The translations under genes were made by a program, and so were the position numbers. From the NCBI GenBank assembly GCA_003446335.1, contig DMAZ01000241.1, forward strand, positions 1 to 18,383: a DNA stretch of 18,383 nt, read 5' to 3'. This document shows, piece by piece, positions 1 to 7,822 of this stretch. The stretch's first letter is position 1; every line of letters begins with the position of its first letter. The notes under the pieces were generated by a model. The model was given only the letters and a program-made list of their open reading frames with translations, made no database searches and was not told where the DNA came from. This DNA is from Lachnospiraceae bacterium (GTDB lineage Bacteria > Bacillota_A > Clostridia > Lachnospirales > Lachnospiraceae).

Positions 1-103
1 CCTGATACTCCTTAATTTTTTCCACTGATTCCGGAGGCAGCTTAACTTCCGCTTTGTAGAAATACAGCGTTCCATCAAAATCACTTGCAAATACTTTTTT
101 CAT
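1..103 (-). CDS. HAD-family hydrolase (Cof-type), N-terminal fragment
   Basis: Only the first 34 codons are inside the window; the gene runs off the left edge. The translation begins MKKVFASDFDGTL, and DFDGT is HAD motif I, whose first Asp is the phosphorylated nucleophile and whose second acts as general acid/base. Proteins of this kind are usually cytoplasmic phosphatases of sugar phosphates or cofactors such as FMN or PLP; the substrate cannot be told from this fragment. The start is supported by an AAAGGAAAG ribosome binding site just upstream on the minus strand (about 105-115). The gene diverges from the exporter operon that starts at 305, with about 200 nt between them, so it is probably unrelated to export. 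Confidence 0.85.
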   Translation of the reverse strand, partial: MKKVFASDFDGTLYFYKAEVKLPPESVEKIKEYQ

Positions 104-221
104 GATTTCTTTCCTTTCGTTTTTAATAATACGCACAGAAGATCCCTGTTACGCTAAAGCTTATGTGTATATGATACCATGGAAAATGTATTTATTGTGA
201 TGTTTTTTGCAATTTCCTTAT

Positions 222-248
222 TTGAATATGCGACTTCTATGCTAAAAT
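222..248 (+). promoter_or_regulatory. Probable promoter of the peptide-exporter operon
   Basis: TAAAAT at 243-248 is preceded by TG at 240-241, giving an extended -10 (TGnTAAAAT). A TTGAAT -35-like box lies at 222-227 with a short 15-nt spacer, which an extended -10 could tolerate. It sits about 57 nt before the likely start codon at 305. The call rests on consensus matching only. Confidence 0.4.
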
Positions 249-304
249 AGAGTAGCCTTTCATTATTAATTGCAGGCTTATTTTTTTCGCATGAGGTGAT
301 GAAT

Positions 305-550
305 ATGAAACAGGATATATTCCGTAAAAAAAGTCTGGAGAGAATTCAGTCGCCTGACCAGATCGATGATTATGTGCGCGTTGTGACACCGAGTCTGTGG
401 CTGCTTCTGGGTGCTATAGTTCTGCTCCTTACAATGGGAATCATGTGGGGAGTCATGACCAGAGTTGAAGCCGAAGTCACACATTCCGACGGTCAGGTCA
501 CGACGGAACAGGTCGCCCCGATTTCTTTTATATTTGATGAGGGTAGATGA
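305..550 (+). CDS. Truncated NHLM-type HlyD-like secretion protein (membrane stub)
   Basis: This 81-residue protein resembles only the N-terminus of the HlyD-like adaptor of NHLM/NHLP microcin export systems (TIGR03794-type): a basic start, an LERIQSPDQID segment like the family's 'ALERLSSPEQLD', then one membrane helix at about residues 31-51 followed by an external tail of about 30 residues. Full-length adaptors are several hundred residues, so the coiled-coil and lipoyl/barrel parts are absent. The end looks clean, because the stop lies 2 nt before the next gene's preferred start, as in a normal operon. The start at ATG 305 is preferred because AGGTG lies 6 nt upstream; GTG 296 and ATG 299 are alternatives. 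It may be a minimal accessory subunit that survives in a single-membrane cell needing no envelope-spanning adaptor, or a degenerate remnant. Family assignment is from recalled sequence resemblance. Confidence 0.7.
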   Translation: MKQDIFRKKSLERIQSPDQIDDYVRVVTPSLWLLLGAIVLLLTMGIMWGVMTRVEAEVTHSDGQVTTEQVAPISFIFDEGR

Positions 551-552
551 TT

Positions 553-2745
553 ATGAGCATATTTGACAGAAAACATGCCCTGGAGCCTGTCTCCGCCGGT
601 CATGTCGCCAAAGTGCCGGTCGTTATGCAGCTGGAAGCTCTCGAATGCGGGGCGGCTTCTCTGTGTATGATCCTGGCATTTTACGGCAAATGGCTGCCGC
701 TTGAACAGGTGAGAAAGGACTGCGGTGTCTCAAGAGACGGATCGAATGCCAGAAATATTCTGATCGCAGCAAGGTCTTACGGACTTGAGACGAAAGCTTA
801 TCGATTCGAACCCGAATTTTTGAAGGAAAACGGAGTGTTTCCTTGTATTATTCACTGGAATTTTAATCACTTTGTCGTTCTGAACGGATTTAAAAAGAAC
901 AGGGCTGTTATAAATGATCCCGCCAGAGGAAAAGTGGAAGTGTCCATGGAGGAATTCGATGAGTCCTTTACCGGTGTGTGTATGCAGTTCTTTCCTACGG
1001 AGACCTTTGAGCCGTCCGGAAGCAGAAAGAGCATATGGGGATTCGTTAAGAGGAAACTGCACGGGACATCAGACGCGATCACTTTTTTTGTACTGACCTA
1101 TATTCTGACATCTATACTGGCAATCATTGCACCTGCATTTACAAGAGTCTTTTATGACTATATGCTGCCAGGCAAGAGGCCTGACTGGACAATACCTTTC
1201 CTTGTTATCTACAGTCTGTTCGTTCTGATAGAAGTCATTATGTCTATCCTGCAGACTTTGTTCTCCCTGAGATTGGAAGGCAAATTTGCCATTATGGCAA
1301 ATTCCGAGTATATGTGGCATGTGCTGAGAATGCCCGTAGAATTCTTTTCACAGAGACTTGCGGGCGACATAGCCATGCGCAAGGAGAGCAACTCTACCAT
1401 CACGACGACTCTGATCAAGACAATTGCGCCCGGCGTACTGAATATGGTACTGATCGTGCTCTATTTTGTCCTCCTGATGAAGTACAGTGTGGTCCTGACG
1501 ATAGTCGGCGTTTCCAGTATTCTCATCAACTGGGCTGTTTCGAGATATGTCTCGGAGAAACAGATCAATATTCAGCGTGTACAGATGAGAGATGCCGGAA
1601 AACTGCAGTCTACGACCGTATCCGGTATCGAAATGATCGAGACGATCAAGGCGAGCGGAGCTGAGAACGGTTTCTTTCAGAGATGGTCGGGATATCAGGC
1701 ATCCGTAAATTCACAGGAAATAAATAATATCAAGCTGACGACAACTTTTTCGATTATTTTGTCTGTGGTACAGTCCATCACTGAACTGATCATTACCGGT
1801 ATTGGTTTTCTGCTTATATTTAAGGGTCAGTTCACTCCCGGTATTTTGGCCTACTTCCGTACCCTTTTAAGCTCGTTCTCTTCGCCTGCGCTGGCTCTGA
1901 TCGGGGCAGAAGCCACGATCCGTGAGATGCGTACCAATATGGAGCGTATAGAAGACGTTCTGGATTATCCGGCAGATGTTACGGAAGAGCAGATGAGGCT
2001 GAAGGATGACTTTGATTACAGGAAGCTTTCCGGCAGGGTGGAGATGAAAAATGTGACTTTCGGATATTCTCCGCTTGCTGAACCGCTTATCAAGAATTTT
2101 AATATGACGCTGGAACCCGGCAAAAAAGTGGCATTTGTGGGCAGCTCGGGATGCGGAAAATCCACTCTTGTAAAACTGCTTTCCGGCCTTTATAAGCCGT
2201 GGTCGGGAGAAATCCTCTATGACGGTATGCCGATGAGCGAGGTCGATCATAATATGTTCACGGGATCCGTTGCGGTCGTTGATCAGGACATTACGCTTTT
2301 TGAGGGAACGATTGCGGACAATATTAAGATGTGGGATACTTCCATCGAAGACTTCGAAATGATTCTTGCGGCCAGAGATGCCAATCTTCATGAGGACATC
2401 ATGCAGCGTGACGGAGGCTATCGCTATAAGATGCTGGAAAACGGCCGGGATTTTTCAGGCGGTCAGAGACAGCGAATGGAAATAGCGCGCGTTCTGGCTC
2501 AGGATCCGACCATTATACTTATGGACGAGGCTACATCCGCATTGGATGCCAGAACAGAATATGAAGTCATGCAGTCTGTTGCTGCCCGGGGCATTACCTG
2601 CGTTGTCGTAGCCCACAGGCTTTCCACGATCCGTGATTGTGATGAGATCATCGTTATGGAACGAGGAGCTGTCGTCGAGCGTGGAACGCACAGTGAATTG
2701 ATGGAGAATCACGGACTTTACGAAGAATTGATCACGAGTGAATAA
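553..2745 (+). CDS. NHLM-type peptidase-containing ABC transporter (ABC1)
   Basis: This 730-residue exporter cleaves the leader of a ribosomally made peptide and pumps the product across the membrane. The N-terminal C39 cysteine peptidase domain spans about residues 1-130 and looks catalytically intact: Gln26, Cys32 (LECGAAS), His106 (NHFVVLNG) and Asp122 (NDP). A six-helix permease region follows at about 165-450, then an ATPase with Walker A GSSGCGKST (about 530), signature FSGGQRQR (about 633), Walker B IILMDEAT and a switch His (VAHR). C39 peptidases normally cut after a double-glycine motif. Length and architecture match TIGR03796-type NHLM ABC1. The start at 553 is preferred because GAGGG at 539-543 is 9 nt away; ATG 547 is also in frame and overlaps the preceding stop as ATGA. 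The next gene follows after 9 nt, so the two transporters are surely co-expressed. Confidence 0.9.
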   Translation: MSIFDRKHALEPVSAGHVAKVPVVMQLEALECGAASLCMILAFYGKWLPLEQVRKDCGVSRDGSNARNILIAARSYGLETKAYRFEPEFLKENGVFPCIIHWNFNHFVVLNGFKKNRAVINDPARGKVEVSMEEFDESFTGVCMQFFPTETFEPSGSRKSIWGFVKRKLHGTSDAITFFVLTYILTSILAIIAPAFTRVFYDYMLPGKRPDWTIPFLVIYSLFVLIEVIMSILQTLFSLRLEGKFAIMANSEYMWHVLRMPVEFFSQRLAGDIAMRKESNSTITTTLIKTIAPGVLNMVLIVLYFVLLMKYSVVLTIVGVSSILINWAVSRYVSEKQINIQRVQMRDAGKLQSTTVSGIEMIETIKASGAENGFFQRWSGYQASVNSQEINNIKLTTTFSIILSVVQSITELIITGIGFLLIFKGQFTPGILAYFRTLLSSFSSPALALIGAEATIREMRTNMERIEDVLDYPADVTEEQMRLKDDFDYRKLSGRVEMKNVTFGYSPLAEPLIKNFNMTLEPGKKVAFVGSSGCGKSTLVKLLSGLYKPWSGEILYDGMPMSEVDHNMFTGSVAVVDQDITLFEGTIADNIKMWDTSIEDFEMILAARDANLHEDIMQRDGGYRYKMLENGRDFSGGQRQRMEIARVLAQDPTIILMDEATSALDARTEYEVMQSVAARGITCVVVAHRLSTIRDCDEIIVMERGAVVERGTHSELMENHGLYEELITSE

Positions 2746-2754
2746 GGAGCTTAT

Positions 2755-4938
2755 ATGAGTTGGTTTGATGAACAGATTCGCCAGAGAGTGCAGAATGATG
2801 ATGATATTTTTGCTGATTCTTTCGCGCAGATGGCCAATCTGGTAAATGCTGGAAAAAAACTTGAGATCCGATTCCACTCTGATCAGGAACTTGCCGGAGA
2901 GGCAATCGGTGAAATACTGAAATTTTATCATGTCCATGCAAAAGAAATCCCGGATAATCTCAAGACTCTGGACGAGGTGCTGGAATATCTTCTCCGCCCT
3001 TCTGGTATCATGAGAAGAAATGTGCGCCTCAGAGACAAGTGGTATAAGGATGCGTCCGGAGCTATGCTGGGATCCCTGAAGGACGGACGTATCGTCGCGT
3101 TGATCCCGGGAGGAATCCATGGATACTATTATATTGATCCGGATTCAAAGGAGTCTGTTCGGATCAATGCCGGAAATGTGGAGACAATTGATAAGGATGC
3201 CATCTGCTTTTACATGTCTTTTCCGCTTCGTGAACTTGGGATCGCGGATCTGGTCTCTTACATGGCTTCACTTCTCCGACCGAGAGACTATGCACTCATG
3301 ATCGGTCTGATGGCTTTTGTGACACTGGTCGGTCAGATCACGCCGATCCTTACCCGTTATCTGAACGGGACTGTTCTGACTTCCAGGAACACAATGCTCC
3401 TGACAGCGACTTTGATCACTGTATTCTGTGCGGGACTATCCGGTACTATTATCAGCCAGGTGCATCTGATAGCGAAGAGCGCCATTGAAAAGAGAATCAG
3501 TCTCTCTGTGGAGAGTGCCACGATGATGAGAGTACTTTCACTGGAACCGTCTTTTTTCAAACAATACAGCGCAGGTGAACTCTCGAGCCGTATCAGTGGT
3601 ATTAATTCCCTGTGTAATACGATTTTTGACGCAATTTTCTCGACTGCGCTGACTGCTGTATTTTCTCTGATGTATATCTTTCAGATCATGCGATATGCAG
3701 CACCGCTTCTGGTACCTGCCCTGATCATCACAGGTATATCGCTTATTACGACAGCTATCATTACGCTCAGACAGGTCAAGGTCACGAAAGCCATGATGGA
3801 GGAGGGCAGTAAAGAGAGCGGAATTGTCTATCAGCTCATCGGAGGTGTAGCCAAAATCAAAAATGCGGGCGCGGAAAAGAGAGCGTTCGCCAAGTGGGCC
3901 AATCAGTATGCCAAAACAGCCAAGTATCAATATGACCCGGAACTTCTTCTGAAACTCAGCCCCACAATTTCTGCGATCATCACGATGGTCGGCACAGTAG
4001 TTATGTACTATGTAGCGATCGACGCCGGCATTACCTACGCTGATTATATGGGCTTTTCTTCAGCATACGGAAATGTAGAAGGAGCGTTCAGCGCCCTGAT
4101 GTCAATGGGACTTGTAGCGGCTCAGATAAAACCACTTCTGGAAATGATCGAACCGGTGCTGAAAGCAGTTCCGGAGATTTCCGAGACTAAGCAGGTCGTT
4201 ACCGGACTGAGCGGCGGTGTTGAAGTCAATAATGTTTCTTTCCGGTATAGCGAGGGAATGCCGTTGGTATTGGATAACCTTTCCCTGAAGATCCGTCCGG
4301 GTCAGTACGTTGCGATCGTCGGGAAGACCGGATGCGGAAAATCGACGTTGATGAGGCTGCTTCTGGGATTTGAGAAGCCGGACCGCGGCGCGATATTCTA
4401 TGACGGGAAGGATCTGCAGTCCGTGGATGTCAAGTCTCTGAGGACAAAGATCGGTGTTGTCATCCAGAACGGTAAGCTGTTCCAGGGAGATATTTTCTCC
4501 AATATTGTCATCGCTGCACCGGGGGCTACTCTTGATGATGCATGGGAAGCAGCGGAGATGGCAGGTCTGGCTGATGATATAGAGAATATGCCGATGGGGA
4601 TGAACACCATGATTTCCGAAGGCCAGGGCGGAATATCCGGCGGACAGAGGCAGAGGATCCTGATTGCGCGTGCGGTGGCCGCAAAGCCGAAGATCCTGAT
4701 GCTCGACGAGGCAACAAGTGCGCTCGACAATATTACCCAGAAGATAGTATCTGACTCGCTGGAAAAACTGAAGTGTACACGACTTGTGATCGCGCATCGT
4801 CTTTCTACGATTCGGAACTGTGACAGGATCATTGTTCTGGATGGAGGAAAAATCATCGAAGACGGGACTTATGATGAATTGATTGATAAAGGAGGTTTTT
4901 TCTCGGAGCTTGTCGAAAGACAGAGGGTAGATATCTAA
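2755..4938 (+). CDS. NHLM-type ABC transporter permease/ATPase (ABC2)
   Basis: This 727-residue protein is the second half of an NHLM export pair. It has a soluble N-terminal region of about 175 residues without peptidase motifs, a permease segment from about residue 180 to 460, and a C-terminal ATPase with Walker A GKTGCGKST (about 523-531), signature ISGGQRQR, Walker B ILMLDEATSALD and the switch His in IAHR. The N-terminal extension in place of C39 is typical of TIGR03797-type ABC2 proteins, which probably pair with the peptidase-bearing ABC1. AAGGAG lies just after the stop of the preceding gene and 6-7 nt before this ATG. It is the last gene of the operon; no precursor peptide or maturase follows, only a hairpin cluster and then a housekeeping-type gene. 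Confidence 0.88.
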   Translation: MSWFDEQIRQRVQNDDDIFADSFAQMANLVNAGKKLEIRFHSDQELAGEAIGEILKFYHVHAKEIPDNLKTLDEVLEYLLRPSGIMRRNVRLRDKWYKDASGAMLGSLKDGRIVALIPGGIHGYYYIDPDSKESVRINAGNVETIDKDAICFYMSFPLRELGIADLVSYMASLLRPRDYALMIGLMAFVTLVGQITPILTRYLNGTVLTSRNTMLLTATLITVFCAGLSGTIISQVHLIAKSAIEKRISLSVESATMMRVLSLEPSFFKQYSAGELSSRISGINSLCNTIFDAIFSTALTAVFSLMYIFQIMRYAAPLLVPALIITGISLITTAIITLRQVKVTKAMMEEGSKESGIVYQLIGGVAKIKNAGAEKRAFAKWANQYAKTAKYQYDPELLLKLSPTISAIITMVGTVVMYYVAIDAGITYADYMGFSSAYGNVEGAFSALMSMGLVAAQIKPLLEMIEPVLKAVPEISETKQVVTGLSGGVEVNNVSFRYSEGMPLVLDNLSLKIRPGQYVAIVGKTGCGKSTLMRLLLGFEKPDRGAIFYDGKDLQSVDVKSLRTKIGVVIQNGKLFQGDIFSNIVIAAPGATLDDAWEAAEMAGLADDIENMPMGMNTMISEGQGGISGGQRQRILIARAVAAKPKILMLDEATSALDNITQKIVSDSLEKLKCTRLVIAHRLSTIRNCDRIIVLDGGKIIEDGTYDELIDKGGFFSELVERQRVDI

Positions 4939-5033
4939 TTGAACCGTGAAAGCTGTAAATGGGGGCGTGTGGCAGGTGACCATGCGCCGCCTGTCATTTA
5001 GAGAATACTATATCTTATCGCACAAAAGAAAAG

Positions 5034-5113
5034 AAGGCCGCTATGAGGGGTTGCGGCCTTCCGGGGATGCCGACAAAAGTCGGCATTGAAAAAGTGAGTG
5101 CTACTATCAGCAC
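5034..5113. other. Cluster of three small hairpins downstream of the exporter operon
   Basis: Three perfect stems follow one another. Hairpin 1 is AAGGCCGC (5034-5041) with GCGGCCTT (5053-5060), loop 11 nt. Hairpin 2 is ATGCCGAC (5067-5074) with GTCGGCAT (5079-5086), loop AAAA. Hairpin 3 is GTGCT (5098-5102) with AGCAC (5109-5113). On the plus strand none is followed by a T-run, so they are not textbook terminators for the exporter operon. Read on the minus strand, hairpin 1 is followed by CTTTTCTTTTG, which resembles a terminator tail. A weaker stem, GGCAGG with CCTGTC, lies at 4971-4995. The cluster could act as a 3'-end or processing structure for the exporter mRNA. Confidence 0.55.
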
Positions 5114-5135
5114 AATGAAAATATATCATACAAGT

Positions 5136-5164
5136 TTGAACAATTCATGAACAAATGATAATAA
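5136..5164 (+). promoter_or_regulatory. Sigma-A-like promoter for the rRNA methyltransferase gene
   Basis: TTGAAC at 5136-5141 and TAATAA at 5159-5164 are separated by exactly 17 nt, about 50 nt before the start codon at 5214. A perfect TATAAT also occurs at 5183-5188 but has no -35 partner at the right distance; it overlaps the upstream ATG at 5187, which argues against that ATG as the translation start. Confidence 0.5.
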
Positions 5165-5213
5165 AACCAAAAAATAAAAGCTTATAATGAAGATTATAAA
5201 GGAAGGGCATTTC

Positions 5214-6482
5214 ATGGTAGAGGCAAAAGCGGAAGTAATTCTGAAAAAAGGGGAGGGGCGTCTGCTGAAATCGGGAGCAGCGTGGATTTTTGACAATGAG
5301 ATAGATACGATCAAAGGAAGTTTTGTGAATGGGGATGTCATCTCTGTGCGGGATTTTGACGGGTTTCCGATGGGTAAGGGCGTCATCAATGTGAACTCAA
5401 AGATCCGTGTTCGAATGCTGACCAGAGAGGCGGACAGAATAATTGACGAAGCCTTTTTTCGGGAACGCGTCAAAAATGCCTGGGATTATCGTAAGGCGAC
5501 CGTGGATACTTCGAGCTGCCGGATCGTTTTCGGTGACGCCGATTTTCTGCCCGGGATCACGATTGACAAATACGAGGATGTTCTTGTCATAGAATCTCTT
5601 TCTTACGGTATGGATCGTATGAAAATGCTGATTCTGGATGAGCTGGTCCGCGTACTTGCCGATGACGGTGTCAGGATCAGAGGCATTTATGAGAGAAGTG
5701 ATGCCAGAGAACGCCTGAAAGAAGGAATGGAAAAAACGGCGGGTTTTCTGACAGAACCATTTGACACACAGGTTCCGATAATGGAAAATGGAGTAAGGTA
5801 TCTTGTCGATGTAGCGGAAGGTCAGAAGACCGGGTTCTTTCTGGACCAGAAATATAACCGGGCAGCTATAGCAAAGCTGTGTAAAGACAGAAAAGTTCTC
5901 GACTGTTTTACACACACCGGTTCCTTTGCTCTGAACGCGGCCCTTGCCGGTGCCGAAAGCGTACTGGCGGTCGATGCTTCCGAGAGGGCAGTCGGGCAGG
6001 CCGAGAAGAATGCATCCCTGAACGGGTTTACAGCAATCGAAGATCCGGAATCAGGGGCGGATCATCCCTGGATGGAGAATAACTCCGGCACACATCTTCG
6101 TTTTATCACAGCGGATCTTCTTGAAATGCTGCCGGAGCTTGAACAAAGGGGCGAAGAATATGATGTCGTGATCCTGGATCCGCCGGCATTTGCAAAATCA
6201 AAACAGAATGTCAGGAATGCAGAGAAGGGCTACCGCAAGATCAACCGTGCCGGTATGCGCATCGTGAAAGACGGAGGGTTTCTTGCGACGTGTACCTGCT
6301 CGCACTTCATGACACGGGAACTGTTTGAGGAAATGCTGAGAAGAGCCGCCAGAGAAGCTCATGTGCGCCTGCGTCAGATCGAGGCAAGAACGCAGTCTCC
6401 GGATCATCCGATTCTGTGGGCAGCAGAGGAAAGCTCCTACCTGAAGTTTTATATTTTCCAGGTAATACGGGATCGGCGCTGA
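5214..6482 (+). CDS. rlmI: RlmI-like class I SAM-dependent rRNA methyltransferase (PUA domain)
   Basis: The 422-residue product has an N-terminal PUA RNA-binding domain (about residues 4-70), a middle domain, and a C-terminal Rossmann methyltransferase. Visible motifs are VLDCFTHTGSFAL (SAM-binding loop), AVDASERAVGQAEKNA (acidic ribose-contacting region) and DVVILDPPAFAKSK, the DPP motif of nucleic-acid methyltransferases. A CTCSH motif near the C-terminus matches the catalytic-Cys region of m5C enzymes of this group. E. coli RlmI makes m5C1962 in 23S rRNA; the exact target here is inferred from family. ATG 5214 is chosen over ATG 5187 because AAAGGAAGGG ends 6 nt upstream and the PUA domain begins right after it. 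The UDP-sugar pyrophosphorylase gene follows after 41 nt. Confidence 0.87.
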   Translation: MVEAKAEVILKKGEGRLLKSGAAWIFDNEIDTIKGSFVNGDVISVRDFDGFPMGKGVINVNSKIRVRMLTREADRIIDEAFFRERVKNAWDYRKATVDTSSCRIVFGDADFLPGITIDKYEDVLVIESLSYGMDRMKMLILDELVRVLADDGVRIRGIYERSDARERLKEGMEKTAGFLTEPFDTQVPIMENGVRYLVDVAEGQKTGFFLDQKYNRAAIAKLCKDRKVLDCFTHTGSFALNAALAGAESVLAVDASERAVGQAEKNASLNGFTAIEDPESGADHPWMENNSGTHLRFITADLLEMLPELEQRGEEYDVVILDPPAFAKSKQNVRNAEKGYRKINRAGMRIVKDGGFLATCTCSHFMTRELFEEMLRRAAREAHVRLRQIEARTQSPDHPILWAAEESSYLKFYIFQVIRDRR

Positions 6483-6523
6483 TACTGCCGGGAATGATGA
6501 ACGGTATTTTGAAAGGATGAATT

Positions 6524-7750
6524 ATGACATACGAAGAGGCAAAGAAAAAGCTGAGGGCTTATGGCCAGGAACAGTTGCTGGCATTTTATGATGAACTTGC
6601 AGAGGAAGAGCAGGTATCCCTCCTTCAGCAGATCGATGAGACCGATTTTTCCATCGTGCAGGCTCTTGAAAAGGAAAAGGAGGATGCAGCTCCCGGGAAA
6701 CTTTCTCCTCTGGCGGCTTTGACGATTCCTCAGATTGCTGCAAGGAAAGAGGAATTCAGAAATGCCGGTCTGAGAGCGGTTCGTGAAGGAAAAGTGTGTG
6801 CAGTCCTTCTCGCCGGAGGAATGGGGACCAGGCTTGGAAGCTCTGATCCCAAGGGTATGTTCGACATCGGCATTACAAAGCACGTTTACATTTTCCAGCG
6901 TCTGATCGAGAACCTTCTGGATGTAGTGCGGGAATCCGGTACGTGGATCCGTCTCTTTATCATGACGAGTGAGATCAATGATGCAAAGACCCGGGAATTT
7001 TTCAACGAACATGAGTATTTCGGTTATCGTCCGGATCAAATCGTCTTCTTTAAGCAGGATATGGCCCCGACAGTCAGTTTTGACGGAAAAGTCCTCCTTG
7101 AAAGCAAATGCAGAATCTCCACATCGCCCAACGGGAACGGGGGCTGGTTCTCATCTATGATCCGCGCCGGTTTCGGAGATATCATAAAAAAAGAGGGCAT
7201 CGAATGGCTGAACGTATTTTCCGTGGACAATGTCCTTCAGAGGATCTGCGATCCGGTATTTATCGGAGCAACGATCCTTTCAGGATGTGAATCCGGTTCC
7301 AAGGTACTTCGAAAGGTCAGTCCGGATGAGAAGGTGGGCGTCATATGTAAAAAGGACGGACGCACCGCTGTAGTCGAATATACGGAAATGACGGATGAAA
7401 TGAGAAATTCCGTCGATGCGGACGGCGAGTATCTGTATTATTTCGGAGTCACCCTGAACTATCTCTTCCGGGTCGAAGGACTCATGCGCGCACTTGATCA
7501 GGAGCTTACGATTCACATTGCAAGAAAGAAAATTGCCTGCATCGATGAATTCGGAAACGAAGTAACACCTGAGGAGCCGAACGGATGTAAGTTCGAGCTG
7601 TTCATATTTGACCTGCTTGGGGCACTTGACGGGTGCCTGCCTTTTGAGGTCGTGAGAGAGTATGAATTTGCTCCGATCAAAAACAGAACAGGGGTCGATT
7701 CCGTTGATACCGCGCGGGAGCTTTGTAAAAAGAACGGAATAGAACTGTAA
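6524..7750 (+). CDS. UDPGP-family UDP-sugar pyrophosphorylase (eukaryotic UAP/AGX-like)
   Basis: The 408-residue enzyme belongs to the UDPGP nucleotidyltransferase family, which makes a UDP-sugar from UTP and a sugar-1-phosphate. The uridyl-binding loop LLAGGMGTRLG (residues 95-105) is followed by PKGM with Lys110. SPNGNGGWFSS (201-211), VDNVLQRICDPVFIG (234-248) and VGVICKKDG with VVEYTEM (271-289) match the UDP-N-acetylhexosamine pyrophosphorylase (UAP1/AGX1) subgroup more closely than bacterial GalU. REYEFAPIKNRTG near the C-terminus matches that subgroup's EFSPLKN motif. It is shorter than the roughly 500-residue eukaryotic enzymes. UDP-GlcNAc or UDP-GalNAc is the likely product, though UDP-glucose cannot be excluded. 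AAAGGAT precedes the start by 5 nt. It probably shares a transcript with the methyltransferase gene. Confidence 0.85.
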   Translation: MTYEEAKKKLRAYGQEQLLAFYDELAEEEQVSLLQQIDETDFSIVQALEKEKEDAAPGKLSPLAALTIPQIAARKEEFRNAGLRAVREGKVCAVLLAGGMGTRLGSSDPKGMFDIGITKHVYIFQRLIENLLDVVRESGTWIRLFIMTSEINDAKTREFFNEHEYFGYRPDQIVFFKQDMAPTVSFDGKVLLESKCRISTSPNGNGGWFSSMIRAGFGDIIKKEGIEWLNVFSVDNVLQRICDPVFIGATILSGCESGSKVLRKVSPDEKVGVICKKDGRTAVVEYTEMTDEMRNSVDADGEYLYYFGVTLNYLFRVEGLMRALDQELTIHIARKKIACIDEFGNEVTPEEPNGCKFELFIFDLLGALDGCLPFEVVREYEFAPIKNRTGVDSVDTARELCKKNGIEL

Positions 7751-7751
7751 A

Positions 7752-7793
7752 AAGACTTCCCGGATGCAGGGCAGATACGCAGCGGGAGGTCTT
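7752..7793. terminator. 11-bp intergenic hairpin, possibly a minus-strand terminator
   Basis: AAGACTTCCCG (7752-7762) pairs with CGGGAGGTCTT (7783-7793), with one G-U wobble and a 20-nt loop. On the plus strand no T-run follows. On the minus strand the stem is followed by the complement of the preceding A-run (TTTTT), so it reads better as a terminator of antisense transcription or as a 3'-end stabiliser for the upstream mRNA. Confidence 0.45.
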
Positions 7794-7822
7794 AGTAAGA
7801 ATCTTGAGGAAAAACAGGAGAT

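Noticed and set aside
179..250. 23-codon hydrophobic open frame before the exporter operon
   Set aside because: There is no ribosome binding site, and it overlaps the probable promoter. It has no leader or cleavage motif expected of an exported precursor.
4102..4983. Minus-strand open frame of 293 codons opposite the second ABC transporter
   Set aside because: It has no domain or ribosome binding site and lies over the ATPase part of a clear transporter gene; it is a shadow frame.
5187..5213. Upstream ATG as the start of the rRNA methyltransferase
   Set aside because: The ATG overlaps a TATAAT sequence and has no ribosome binding site, while ATG 5214 has a good one and starts right at the PUA domain.
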